Source of the DNA: a bacterium
GTDB lineage: Bacteria > AUK180
Assembly (NCBI GenBank): GCA_023144005.1
Contig: JAGLGN010000021.1
Location: 1-64,000, forward strand
Length of the DNA: 64,000 nt
Direction: 5' to 3'
The notes beneath the pieces were generated by a model. That model saw nothing but the letters and a program-made list of their open reading frames with translations. It did no database searches and was not told the DNA's origin. The number at the start of each line of letters is the position of its first letter. The first letter of the stretch is position 1. The position numbers and the translations under genes were made by a program. Positions 54,015 through 63,000 of this stretch are shown in pieces.

Positions 54015-55433
54015 ATGAGAACTATAAGAAGAACACTTTTGCTTTTTGGCTTTGCTCTGCTTATGATATCGCCCAATTCTCTGTCCATGAAGGATTATCT
54101 GATCCTGGCAATGGAGAATTCGGATGAAGTAAGGATGGCAAAGCTGAATTACGACCAGAAGGAACTGGAAGTAAGGATAGCGCGTGGCGGTTTCCTGCCG
54201 CAGGTCGCACTATCCCTCCGCGGCCCGGATTATTCATGGAATGAGAATTATATCAATTTCTTCGGGCTTCCGGATAGAATATCCTTGATCAGTGAGACCG
54301 ACAATTATTCCGGGTCGTTATCATTTAAACAGTGGCTGCCATTCTCAGGCGCGTTGGTAGTTAATAATGACATAAGAAGGTACAATTCCGAATACAATCT
54401 CTATAATGCGGTTGAGGAATACAATCTTTCGTCCAATATCTCTTTGAGATTTCCGATCCTGGAAGAAGATCCCTCCAGAAGGGCCTATAGAAGGAAGGAA
54501 CAGGAATTCATTATCGCGAAGAACGACTTTCAACAGGCAATGAGAAGGATAAAACGATCCGCTATGTCTCTGTATGTAGCGGCTCAGCTTTCTGTGGTGG
54601 AGGAGAAGATAGCACAAGAACAGCTTTCCAATACGCAGAATCTTTTTGAGATAACAAGTACGACCAATGCCGCGGGAATTTCTTCTGAAATGGACCTCAT
54701 GGATGTAGAGATCATGCTCATGGAGAAGAAGATCGCCGCTAAAGGAGCCGCCGAAAAACTCCGCCGTGATCTCAAGAAGATGAGAGAATATGTCAACGAG
54801 GAGCAGGTACTTGATCCGGACCCAGGCCAGACAAAACTATTTTCTGACCTCCCCCAATTTTCACATTTTGTGAAAAAGGCATTTGAGAACGATAATAACA
54901 GCGCTAATATGAAGATCACCGTCTCAGAATTGAATAGAGAACTGAAGTACGACAAATTTCGAAAGTATTTTTCCGCATATGTGGCATTGGGATATGCGCT
55001 GGACGGCAGGGCAGAAGAACTTGCAGATGCATTTTCTGATTATAAAAAAAGCGGCTGGTACGGTTATCTCGTAGTTGACCTGCCTGTATTTGACGCTTCC
55101 ATAAAGAAGCTTCAATTCAAATTGAAAGGGGAGTTGCTGAAGGAGACGGAGATCACCCTGCGTGAATACGAAAAGAACTTCTCTTCGACACTTGAAGAGA
55201 TCTACCATTTGCACCGTACTCTTCTGCAGAATCTTGAACTTCTTGAAAAACAGGTTGAAAAATCAGCAAAACTCCATGAGATGACGAAATTACGGTATGA
55301 GGCGGGCCTCGTATCGCTTGAGAAGATGAAAGAGATACAATTGAGCGATGAGTCCGTACGCCTGAGTTATTCAAATACGCTTTTTGAGATCAACAGCAAT
55401 TATCTGCAGATACAATTCTATATGGGAGAATAA
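54015..55433 (+). CDS. TolC-family outer-membrane efflux protein
   Basis: A 472-residue protein with signal peptide (about 1-25) and the TolC layout of two repeated halves of long helices and short strands. Typical pieces are the opening helix LILAMENSDEVRMAKLNYDQ, the later helix YVAAQLSVVEEKIAQEQLSN and LRYEAGLVSLEKMKEIQLSD near the C-terminus. It should form the outer-membrane and periplasmic channel for the MacA/ABC genes that follow. It is the first gene of a five-gene operon and is followed by the Yip1-like gene after 2 bp. The start gives the only full signal peptide, so it is kept despite lacking a ribosome site. Confidence 0.9.
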   Translation: MRTIRRTLLLFGFALLMISPNSLSMKDYLILAMENSDEVRMAKLNYDQKELEVRIARGGFLPQVALSLRGPDYSWNENYINFFGLPDRISLISETDNYSGSLSFKQWLPFSGALVVNNDIRRYNSEYNLYNAVEEYNLSSNISLRFPILEEDPSRRAYRRKEQEFIIAKNDFQQAMRRIKRSAMSLYVAAQLSVVEEKIAQEQLSNTQNLFEITSTTNAAGISSEMDLMDVEIMLMEKKIAAKGAAEKLRRDLKKMREYVNEEQVLDPDPGQTKLFSDLPQFSHFVKKAFENDNNSANMKITVSELNRELKYDKFRKYFSAYVALGYALDGRAEELADAFSDYKKSGWYGYLVVDLPVFDASIKKLQFKLKGELLKETEITLREYEKNFSSTLEEIYHLHRTLLQNLELLEKQVEKSAKLHEMTKLRYEAGLVSLEKMKEIQLSDESVRLSYSNTLFEINSNYLQIQFYMGE

Positions 55434-55435
55434 TT

Positions 55436-56161
55436 ATGTGGTACAAGATACTGATAAATATCATTGACAAACCTTTTGCGGCCTTCAGACAGTTGAGAGA
55501 GAATTATGAGGAGAATGAATTCTATAAATATCCCTGGCTCTGGCTCCTTTTGATATACTCTTTACTGGTAATACCGACATATTACATCATGCTGCCTCAA
55601 ATGAAGCAATTTGCTCCTCAGATTGCCCGTGATACTGCCGAGAAGGTGTCTGTAAGAGGAAGGGACGTCGATGAAGGTGAGATACTTGGCGGCATCGTAA
55701 AGGGGTTTAATATACAAGGCGCTCTCATGCCTATTAATGTTCTGTTTGCTGTTCTGCTCGTCGCCGTTTTTCTCTGGGTATACCTTTACTTCTTTTCATA
55801 TAATCTCACATTCGGAAAGATATGGGTAATCGTGATGCTTGCCTATTTTACGCAGACCGCGGGTGGGATCGTTAACAGTATTTTTCACATTGTCTCGGAG
55901 TATAAATTCATGAATTCACTACAGGATTTCAGATCATCCACGATTGGTTTTCAACTGCTTCTAAATAAGGAGACCACTCTTCCTTTCCTTTACAACTTCC
56001 TTGCGGTGAACAATGTTCTTGCTCTTTGGAATACCGTGATCCTGGCGATCGGGCTTTCTGTTATGGGCAAGAAGGATTTCTCAAAGACCCTTGCGATGAT
56101 ATTTATTCCATGGCTGATCCTCTCAGCGGGCCTGGCTCTGCTAATGAATTTGGGGGTCTAA
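55436..56161 (+). CDS. Yip1-like membrane protein
   Basis: A 241-residue integral membrane protein with about five hydrophobic segments (LLLIYSLLVIPTYYIML, INVLFAVLLVAVFLWVYLYF, IWVIVMLAYFTQTAGGIV, ALWNTVILAIGLSVMG and IFIPWLILSAGLALLMNLG). The arrangement, with an N-terminal amphipathic stretch FAAFRQLRENY, fits bacterial proteins of the Yip1 domain family. These often lie next to ABC exporter genes but have no settled role. It is wedged between tolC and macA with 2-bp and 0-bp spacing, so it is likely made with the exporter. Confidence 0.75.
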   Translation: MWYKILINIIDKPFAAFRQLRENYEENEFYKYPWLWLLLIYSLLVIPTYYIMLPQMKQFAPQIARDTAEKVSVRGRDVDEGEILGGIVKGFNIQGALMPINVLFAVLLVAVFLWVYLYFFSYNLTFGKIWVIVMLAYFTQTAGGIVNSIFHIVSEYKFMNSLQDFRSSTIGFQLLLNKETTLPFLYNFLAVNNVLALWNTVILAIGLSVMGKKDFSKTLAMIFIPWLILSAGLALLMNLGV

Positions 56162-57334
56162 GTGGAAGAAAAAAAGAAAAAATTACCCATATTCTGGATA
56201 GTACTTCTGGTGATAGTCATATTATTGATCATTGTCGGGCTGACATCAAATGGGAATAAAAAGTTGAACAAGGTCAAGGTGATCACTGTAACTCCCGATG
56301 AATTTCAGGGTTATATTTTTACCAATGGATATCTGCGTTACAAATATGTCGAGAAATACGGCGGAGATTTTGATGGCCGTATCGGCGAGATCAATGCGAA
56401 ATCCGGCAACTTCTTTGAAAAAGGGGATGAGCTTTTCACCATTGGATTCTCACAGACATTGATGGAGCTTTATACTGATTTTATTAGAGCTGAAAGGAAT
56501 CTTTCCACTTTGAAAAAGGAATTCGTTTCATCCCAAAAAGTATTCGATCAGGGAGGTATCTCGCAGAAGGAACTTGCCACTTTGGAGACCGGGCTGATAG
56601 AAGCGCGAACCCTTTATCATAACCATCCCTTCAGGGAGTATATGACAATGGGCTATACTTATACTAAATCAAGATTCACCGTGAAAGCTCCGTTTTCAGG
56701 AAGAGTATTGAATGTCAATTATGTCAAAGGGGATCAACTGATACTGACAAGGCCCATCATCACTGTCTCAAGAGGAGATAATATGGAAGCCGTCCTGAAT
56801 GTCAATATTCTTGATTCAAAAAAGATCGCCGACGAGATGGCTGTCCAGATCACTTCCGAAGTGCTTCCTACATTGAAACTGGATGGCACGATAACAGATA
56901 TTTCCCTTGAACCGAAGATGCTGAATGAAGCTCAGGTGATAGAAGTGAAGGCCTCGGCAATTGTTCGTGAAGCTCTTCCTCATAATATACCGATAGAGGG
57001 AAAGATAGTTTTCAAAACCTTGAAAGATGTATTGAAGGTTCCCATCGAATCCCTCTTTGAAAAAAAGGGTTACTTTATCAAAAAGAACAAAAAGAAACAA
57101 AAAGAAAATAAAAATAGAGCATATTACTTCGTGTATAGGGTGATGCCTTCGGAGAAAAAAGGTGTCGGCAAGGTGAAATATGTCGATGTTAAATTGGGCA
57201 TGCAGAATGATTTCTATGCTGTGATCGAAGAAGGGCTTGAGAAGGATATGAGGGTTGTAAGCTATTCAGAGAAGGCCTTATTGGAAAATCAGGAAATTAA
57301 TTATGAATTTGATAACGCTGAAGAAGATAAGTAA
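56162..57334 (+). CDS. MacA-like periplasmic adaptor (membrane fusion protein)
   Basis: A 390-residue adaptor with one N-terminal membrane helix (about 9-26) and the HlyD/RND plan: a split biotinyl-lipoyl domain around KYGGDFDGRIGEINAKSG and FTVKAPFSGRVLNVNYVKGD, a helical hairpin between them (about 105-160) and C-terminal beta domains. The start is GTG immediately after the preceding stop. It should bridge the ABC permease to the TolC channel. Its 3' end overlaps the ABC ATPase gene by 32 bp. A Lys-rich stretch near residue 305 is unusual. Confidence 0.88.
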   Translation: MEEKKKKLPIFWIVLLVIVILLIIVGLTSNGNKKLNKVKVITVTPDEFQGYIFTNGYLRYKYVEKYGGDFDGRIGEINAKSGNFFEKGDELFTIGFSQTLMELYTDFIRAERNLSTLKKEFVSSQKVFDQGGISQKELATLETGLIEARTLYHNHPFREYMTMGYTYTKSRFTVKAPFSGRVLNVNYVKGDQLILTRPIITVSRGDNMEAVLNVNILDSKKIADEMAVQITSEVLPTLKLDGTITDISLEPKMLNEAQVIEVKASAIVREALPHNIPIEGKIVFKTLKDVLKVPIESLFEKKGYFIKKNKKKQKENKNRAYYFVYRVMPSEKKGVGKVKYVDVKLGMQNDFYAVIEEGLEKDMRVVSYSEKALLENQEINYEFDNAEEDK

Positions 57335-57989
57335 GATCTACAAAATGGGCAAGGTCGAGGTTCCCGCCCTTGTGGACGCGGACCTGCAGATCCAAAAGGG
57401 TGAATACCTCGCCATCATGGGCCCGTCGGGATCGGGAAAATCAACATTGATGAATGTTCTGGGCTGCCTGGATGTTCCCACATCAGGGGATTATTTTCTG
57501 GACGGCAAAGATGTCGGTAAATTGAATGATGTTGAGATGGCCTCGATCCGGAATCAGATGATAGGCTTTGTTTTCCAGACATTTAATTTGCTCCCTCGGT
57601 TGAATGCAAGAAAGAATGTTGAGCTTCCGCTTATTTATGCCGGCGTAAAACGGCAGGAGCGCCATATGCGCGCGGATAAGCTTCTTGAAAGCGTGGGCCT
57701 TTCCGGGCGGGCTGAACATCTGCCGTCAGAGCTTTCCGGCGGAGAGCGTCAGCGCGTAGCGATCGCCCGTTCCCTTGCCAATGACCCGCATCTGATATTG
57801 GCTGATGAACCCACGGGAAATCTGGATTCCAAATCGGGCGAAGAGATCATGAAGATCTTTGACTCTCTGAATAAATCCGGAGTAACCATAATCGTTGTTA
57901 CGCATGAGAATTTTATCGCCGAGCATGCCGACAAATCCATACACATCCTTGACGGAAGAATAGAGAGAATAGAAGTACATAAGAAATGA
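57303..57989 (+). CDS. ABC transporter ATP-binding protein (MacB/LolD type)
   Basis: A 228-residue ATPase of the MacB/LolD/FtsE family. Walker A is MGPSGSGKSTL, the signature is LSGGERQRVAIA, Walker B is LILADEPTG, and the switch histidine is in VTHEN. Such ATPases power mechanotransmission by the partner permease instead of classical transport across the inner membrane. The start overlaps the adaptor gene by 32 bp and its stop overlaps the permease start in an ATGA junction. Confidence 0.95.
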   Translation: MNLITLKKISKIYKMGKVEVPALVDADLQIQKGEYLAIMGPSGSGKSTLMNVLGCLDVPTSGDYFLDGKDVGKLNDVEMASIRNQMIGFVFQTFNLLPRLNARKNVELPLIYAGVKRQERHMRADKLLESVGLSGRAEHLPSELSGGERQRVAIARSLANDPHLILADEPTGNLDSKSGEEIMKIFDSLNKSGVTIIVVTHENFIAEHADKSIHILDGRIERIEVHKK

Positions 57990-59185
57990 ACGATTTTTGG
58001 GAAGAACTCGTACAATCACTAGGAAACCTTAAGGGGAATAAGACCCGGTCGTTCCTGACCATGCTGGGGGTTGTCGTCGGCGTTATGGCGATCATCGGCA
58101 TCATATCCATCGGTGAGGCAGGGAAACTTTCAATAAAGAAAGACCTTGAGAGCTTCGGCTCAAATCTTGCCGCGATATGGGCGGATAAGAGAGAGGATAC
58201 TGTTTATAAACCGCTGAATAATTATGATGTGGAATTCCTGAGGTCCTTACCTTTTATTAAGGATGTTTCACCTACTCTTTCGCTGTATAGAGAGGTGAGG
58301 CGGTCTGATAAGAGATTGGATTGTCCCATAATGGGAGTTTCTCCCTCATACTTCGGGCTGAACAACCGCCATATCGAAAAAGGAAGGTTCTTCTCATCCT
58401 TTGAGAACAATAACTTTCGAAGGGTCTGCGTGATAACCGAAGGAATAAAAAAGGAACTTTTCGAACGCCATGGTATAGATGATCCGGTGGGACATGTGGT
58501 GAAGATAGGGGATTTCCCTTTCTTTGTTATCGGTGTGATGAAGAAGATCGAATTGCAGTCATTCCTATCCTCCTTTGTCGGAGAAGAGAAGGAGATCTAT
58601 GTTCCTGAAAGGACGGTCAAGACCACCTTCGGAATAAGCAGGATCAATTATATTCTCTTCGGCCTCAAGGAAGGCGTTAAACCCACCGCCGCAAGAAAGA
58701 GCCTCACTTCAATGTTCCGCTTAAGAAAAGGCCGAAATACTTATTATGGGATGCAATTCGTTGAAAATCAAATAAATGCCTTCTCTTCGGTGATGAACAC
58801 GGTTACCATGATCATCACGCTTATCGGCGCATTATCGCTTTTTGTGGGCGGCGTCGGCATCATGAATATCATGTTTATTTCTGTAACCGAACGCACCAGA
58901 GAGATCGGTATCCGTAAATCCCTGGGCGCGACACAAGTGACTATACTGAGGCAGTTTCTGAATGAAGCCGTCATTTTATCATTATTGGGGGCCTTCGCGG
59001 GAATTGCGATCGGCTCTCTTGTAACCCTTGCCGTGGAAGGCGTGATCAAGTGGAAGCCCTATATTTCGCCGGGTGCTATCGTCCTCTCCGTCTTCTTCTC
59101 TCTTATAATAGGTGTAGTATTCGGCATTATCCCAGCCAAAAAAGCATCCGCTCTACATCCGATCGACGCTCTGCGGTACGAATAG
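57986..59185 (+). CDS. ABC transporter permease (MacB type)
   Basis: A 399-residue permease of the MacB/FtsX family: membrane helix 1 in GVVVGVMAIIGIISI (about 27-43), a periplasmic MacB-PCD domain (about 50-270), then three helices including LIGALSLFVGGVGIMNIMF and the cytoplasmic ERTREIGIRKSLGA coupling motif. It completes a TolC-MacA-MacB type exporter with separate ATPase and permease genes. Substrate unknown: candidates are peptides, lipids or antimicrobials. An AGTTCAAA-type repeat begins at its stop codon. Confidence 0.94.
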   Translation: MNDFWEELVQSLGNLKGNKTRSFLTMLGVVVGVMAIIGIISIGEAGKLSIKKDLESFGSNLAAIWADKREDTVYKPLNNYDVEFLRSLPFIKDVSPTLSLYREVRRSDKRLDCPIMGVSPSYFGLNNRHIEKGRFFSSFENNNFRRVCVITEGIKKELFERHGIDDPVGHVVKIGDFPFFVIGVMKKIELQSFLSSFVGEEKEIYVPERTVKTTFGISRINYILFGLKEGVKPTAARKSLTSMFRLRKGRNTYYGMQFVENQINAFSSVMNTVTMIITLIGALSLFVGGVGIMNIMFISVTERTREIGIRKSLGATQVTILRQFLNEAVILSLLGAFAGIAIGSLVTLAVEGVIKWKPYISPGAIVLSVFFSLIIGVVFGIIPAKKASALHPIDALRYE

Positions 59186-59240
59186 AGATTGTTCAAAAGT
59201 TCAAAAGTTCAAATGTTGAAAGGTTGAAGGTTCCAAGTTG
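59184..59240 (+). repeat. AGTTCAAA-type repeat at the permease 3' end
   Basis: Starting in the stop codon of the permease gene, AGAGATTG is followed by GTTCAAAAGTTCAAAAGTTC and further GTTGAAAGGTTGAAGGTTCC units. The minus strand of 378-420 has the same order, and the idi 3' end a shorter version. Confidence 0.7.
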
Positions 59241-59398
59241 ATATAAATTCGTAGAGACAGAATTGTGAATAATACTAGCACTTGATTCTAATGAAGCAAA
59301 GAGTTTACACGCTACGCTTCCTGTCAACTCTCTGCTTGGAACTTCTATCCGGGACAGTCGAACTCCTACGGAGTACGGCATGTCCCTCTTTTCCTAAT

Positions 59399-59480
59399 GT
59401 TACTGGTGTGGATATTGTTTTCGTTTCCACTTCGTACTTCGCACCTCGTACCTCGTACACAGTCAGCTGCGCAGACTGAC
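59399..59480 (+). repeat. composite repeat element with hairpin
   Basis: The first 24 bp match the complement of 10035-10058 at 23 positions. CTTCGTA/CCTCGTA units follow (59430-59458), then an inverted repeat GTCAG/CTGAC (59462-59466 and 59476-59480) around CTGCGCAGA. The stem sequence is unrelated to those at 9980-9997 and 53902-53920 but is in the same place. The rest of the 361-bp gap has no gene I can support. Confidence 0.7.
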
Positions 59481-59490
59481 GAGATTTACA

Positions 59491-59519
59491 TTGACATAAA
59501 GAGCCATTTATAATATAAT
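59491..59519 (+). promoter_or_regulatory. consensus sigma-70 promoter of the DUF6754 operon
   Basis: TTGACA (59491-59496) and TATAAT (59514-59519) are both perfect and 17 bp apart. Transcription should start near 59526; AAGGAG lies at 59535-59540 before the ATG at 59547. This is the best promoter in the window and suggests strong, constitutive expression. Confidence 0.8.
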
Positions 59520-59546
59520 AAAGAATATTCAAAAAAGGAGATTTCT

Positions 59547-61151
59547 ATGATCCTGAAAAGATTCGGTTTAGTTCTTCTAATCCTCCTTTGTGTCTTTGTG
59601 ATACCTTTTTCTCAACAGTCAGATAGAGTAGCGGGTATCTCAGGCTTAACGGTAGAGGATTTTAAGTACGATCACGGGGCTTCCGTGATCATTAAGTTCA
59701 AACTTTCCCCCGATGACAACATTTCTTTATTCGATTACGATAAGGAAAAGTTGGCGGCGGTTTACACTGAGGAAAGTGAGGACGGAGTGACGGTATTTGA
59801 ACTTTCTCCCGAGGGAAAACTTTCCGCATATGAGATCCTTCAAAGCGGTGAGAAGAATGAAGTTGCCATCACGGATGAAAATTCTCTTCTGAAGAAGAAT
59901 CCGGTAAGATACTACAGGATCTACGCCAAGATAGGTGCTCTGGCTGAAGAGGATATTGACGGCGGCAAGTATGTGAATCCCGATGGATTTAATGAGATCA
60001 GAAATATTTCTATTATCGGATTGCCGAAATATACATATGAACAATCGGTGCTTGATGATATTGCCTTGAAGGATAAATTCCGTTTACCTTATTACAATAT
60101 GACGAATAAAGAATACGAGGTTCGCATCAAAAATCTCGATGATTATAAGGAGCTGTTGCTTAACAGTCTGAAAGAAGAGAAAAAAGCAATAAAGGCGGCG
60201 CTTAAGGCCGGCGATCTCGGTAAAGAAGAGGCCAAGGCCGATCTTGCGGAGCTCAAAACCCGGCTCAAGGAAGCCAAGAAAAATTTTACGATGTCTTTTA
60301 CCGTAGTGGTTGAATCAGCTAGCGGCATTCTCACCTTCGGGGAATATTATGAGGCGATACATCCAAGAGTGGAGTGGATAAATCTGGACAAGTCCTGGGT
60401 CTATCTTTTCTCCATTGCATTTATCATAATGCTTCTTATCGTTTATAAGCTTACAAAAGGCGGAAAGGAGTATTTCATCCGCCCGATCGCCGGTCTGTCC
60501 GCTGTGGAAGAAGCCGTGGGCAGGGCGACAGAGATGGGAAGGCCGGTGCTTTATATCTCCGGCCTGAGCAGTATCTCGGATATTGCGACTCTTGCCTCGA
60601 TAAATATTCTGGGGCAGATCGCGAAGAAGGTCGCCATATATGAGACCCCGCTTATAGTTCCCGCATATGACCCGATCGTTTTTACTGTTATCCGCGAGGT
60701 CGTCAGAGAGGCCTATATAGATGTTGGCAAACCGGACGCCTTTCAGGAAGAAAATGTGTTCTATCTGACCAGCGCCCAATTCGCCTATGCGGCGGGTGTA
60801 AACGGTATCATGGTCCGTGAAAAGCCGGCTACCGTATTTTATATGGGCATGTTCTTTGCCGAAGCCCTTCTGATGTCTGAAACCGGTAATCAAGTCGGCG
60901 CTATTCAGATAGCAGGCACCGATGCCATAACGCAGGTGCCGTTCTTCATCACCTCTTGTGATTATACGCTTATCGGCGAAGAATTGTATGCTGCCAGCGC
61001 CTACCTTTCCAGAGATCCCCTTCTGCTTTCTACGCTGAAGGCGCAGGATTATGGTAAGCAGGTGATAATGTTGATCATAATAATAGGGATAATTCTTGAG
61101 CTTATGGGTGTTCACTGGTTCACCTATATTCTGCAGAATATTCCGGATTAA
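59547..61151 (+). CDS. DUF6754-like membrane protein
   Basis: A 534-residue protein with signal peptide (1-22), an extracytoplasmic N-terminal part of about 260 residues that includes a Lys/Glu/Ala-rich coiled-coil (about 200-250), a membrane helix (VYLFSIAFIIMLLIVYKL, near 290), a long conserved cytoplasmic or periplasmic domain and a final helix (MLIIIIGIILELMGVHW). The segment IRPIAGLSAVEEAVGRATEM followed by GRPVLYISG is what I associate with DUF6754, a family without known function. It leads a four-gene membrane-protein operon behind a consensus promoter, with 6 bp to the next gene. Confidence 0.8.
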   Translation: MILKRFGLVLLILLCVFVIPFSQQSDRVAGISGLTVEDFKYDHGASVIIKFKLSPDDNISLFDYDKEKLAAVYTEESEDGVTVFELSPEGKLSAYEILQSGEKNEVAITDENSLLKKNPVRYYRIYAKIGALAEEDIDGGKYVNPDGFNEIRNISIIGLPKYTYEQSVLDDIALKDKFRLPYYNMTNKEYEVRIKNLDDYKELLLNSLKEEKKAIKAALKAGDLGKEEAKADLAELKTRLKEAKKNFTMSFTVVVESASGILTFGEYYEAIHPRVEWINLDKSWVYLFSIAFIIMLLIVYKLTKGGKEYFIRPIAGLSAVEEAVGRATEMGRPVLYISGLSSISDIATLASINILGQIAKKVAIYETPLIVPAYDPIVFTVIREVVREAYIDVGKPDAFQEENVFYLTSAQFAYAAGVNGIMVREKPATVFYMGMFFAEALLMSETGNQVGAIQIAGTDAITQVPFFITSCDYTLIGEELYAASAYLSRDPLLLSTLKAQDYGKQVIMLIIIIGIILELMGVHWFTYILQNIPD

Positions 61152-61157
61152 TAGGAG

Positions 61158-61886
61158 TTGATGATGAAGAGACAAATACCATTGATGTTGGTTCTAACCC
61201 TCGGTATAATCTATTTTTTCGTACCTCTTGTATCAATTCCATGGGTTGTGGATAATCTACAGTACGAGGTTTTCAATAAGTGGTTGAAGATAATAGGTGT
61301 TTTTGCGGTTATAATGTCCGTAGCTTCCCTTTGGAGAAGAAATGCCGTTAAGATAAAAAGAAAAAGTGGAGATTATGCCTATTCTTACCTTGAATTGATA
61401 GGGATGGTCCTTATGGCCGCCCTCGCTATAATCGCGCCCAGATGGAATATCGGCAACGGCATGGTCCTGGGCGGAATCGGCGGCAATTCAGTCTATAATT
61501 GGATATTTATGAATATGCAGGTCCCCATGCAGGCGACGATGTTCTCAATGCTCGCCTTTTACATCGCCTCGGCCGCGTACCGGTCATTCCGAGCCAGGAA
61601 TATCGAAGCTACATTGCTTCTGATAACCGCGGCGATCGTGATGATAGGCAGGGTGCCCCTTGGAGAGAATATCTATCAGTTCATGCTTAAGCTGAACGGA
61701 GGTGAAGCCGCGGCCTTTCAATGGTCGAGGATCTTTGACTTCCAGGGGATAACGCAATTTATCCTTGATGTGCCGAATGCAGCGACAAAGAGAGCCATTG
61801 GCTTCGGAGTCGCCATGGGAATGCTTGCCACCTCACTGAAGATCATCTTCGGTATTGAGAAATCGTGGCTTGGCGGCACGGAATAA
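61158..61886 (+). CDS. polytopic membrane protein of unknown function
   Basis: A 242-residue protein with about six membrane segments (for example IPLMLVLTLGIIYFFVPLVS, LIGMVLMAALAIIAP, MFSMLAFYIASAAYRSF and LLLITAAIVMIGRVPLG). I recognise no family. It is the second gene of the DUF6754 operon, preceded by TAGGAG, and ends 10 bp before the next gene. The conserved-looking loop NGMVLGGIGGNSVYNWIF is glycine-rich. It is probably a subunit of a complex with the other three proteins. Confidence 0.75.
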   Translation: MMMKRQIPLMLVLTLGIIYFFVPLVSIPWVVDNLQYEVFNKWLKIIGVFAVIMSVASLWRRNAVKIKRKSGDYAYSYLELIGMVLMAALAIIAPRWNIGNGMVLGGIGGNSVYNWIFMNMQVPMQATMFSMLAFYIASAAYRSFRARNIEATLLLITAAIVMIGRVPLGENIYQFMLKLNGGEAAAFQWSRIFDFQGITQFILDVPNAATKRAIGFGVAMGMLATSLKIIFGIEKSWLGGTE

Positions 61887-61896
61887 GGGGGTTATG

Positions 61897-63000
61897 ATGA
61901 AATTTACATGGCACAAATTTTTCACATTACTTACCAATATCGATAGGCGATGGATATACCTTCTAATGGCAGTTGTGGTCGTTCTACCCCTCTTTTTCTC
62001 ATTCAGTGTAAAGGTGAAACCTGCCAAGACCGTCAATATGTTATATGATTTCATTGAGAATCTTGAACCGGGAAACACGATATTGATAGGTTTTGATTAC
62101 TCTCCCGATTCCCTTGCGGAGCTGAACCCTATGGGTAAAGCCGTCGTATATCATGCCTTCAAGAGAGGCATTAGGGTGATGGGTATCGCTCTTGCCTGGC
62201 CGTCCGCTGCCGGCCTCGGGCTTGATGTCATACAATCACAGGCATTCAAGATCAACCTTGAAATAATGGATGAAAAGCTCAAGGAGCTTGATGCTCTTGA
62301 TGAGATAGTAAAGTATAAAGCGGACAAAGAAATCACAGATGAAGAGGTTCATTTCCGCATAGTGAAACTCGCCATGGGTATCTTTGAGAGAAATCAAAGT
62401 GATTTAGATCTCTTCCCGGAACTTATGGAGATACTGCGCGCCACCGGCGCCGCGGATGAATTTGAGCCGTTCAAGGCCGATATGATCCTCTCCGGCGTGG
62501 ATTACACCTATTTCGGCTATAAGCCCGGCTATGTTTCCATCATGCTTGGAATGGGAAAGGATATGGTTGAGACTTTGACCACCGACTACCGCGGATCTCC
62601 TCTTATAAGGTATGAGATGTTCAATTCCAATACCAATAAGATCAAGAATTACGAAGATGTGTCCTTGGTCGTTGACCTTGCCGCCGGCGGATCTGTCGGT
62701 GCCTGGGTGGTCTATGTGAATACAAAGTTCGGCCGTCCCGTTGCTGCCGGTGTAACCGCCGTTATGGCTGCGGATTACTATCCCTTTATCCAGTCAGGGC
62801 AGCTCATTGGGCTTCTTAACGGCATGAGGGGAGCCGCGGATTATGAAACATTGAATATGCGGCATTTTCCGGATACCGCAAGGCCCGGAAAAGGCCTCGG
62901 CGGCATGGCGTCGCAGACATGGGCTCACCTGATGATACTTATTTTTATCATATTGGGTAATGTCGGCTATTTCGTTACCAAGAAAGGGGGTGAAGCATGA
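61897..63000 (+). CDS. membrane-anchored protein of unknown function
   Basis: A 367-residue protein with one helix at each end: about 16-36 (IYLLMAVVVVLPLFFSFSV) and about 342-362 (LMILIFIILGNVGYFVTK). The soluble part between looks alpha/beta (GNTILIGFDYSPDSLAELNP, then AVVYHAFKRGIRVMGIALAW), like a Rossmann-type or receptor-like domain, but I cannot name it. ATG codons exist at 61894 and 61897; the second has AAGGGGG at better spacing, and a longer frame from 61855 overlaps the preceding gene needlessly. Its stop overlaps the next start in an ATGA junction. Confidence 0.75.
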   Translation: MKFTWHKFFTLLTNIDRRWIYLLMAVVVVLPLFFSFSVKVKPAKTVNMLYDFIENLEPGNTILIGFDYSPDSLAELNPMGKAVVYHAFKRGIRVMGIALAWPSAAGLGLDVIQSQAFKINLEIMDEKLKELDALDEIVKYKADKEITDEEVHFRIVKLAMGIFERNQSDLDLFPELMEILRATGAADEFEPFKADMILSGVDYTYFGYKPGYVSIMLGMGKDMVETLTTDYRGSPLIRYEMFNSNTNKIKNYEDVSLVVDLAAGGSVGAWVVYVNTKFGRPVAAGVTAVMAADYYPFIQSGQLIGLLNGMRGAADYETLNMRHFPDTARPGKGLGGMASQTWAHLMILIFIILGNVGYFVTKKGGEA

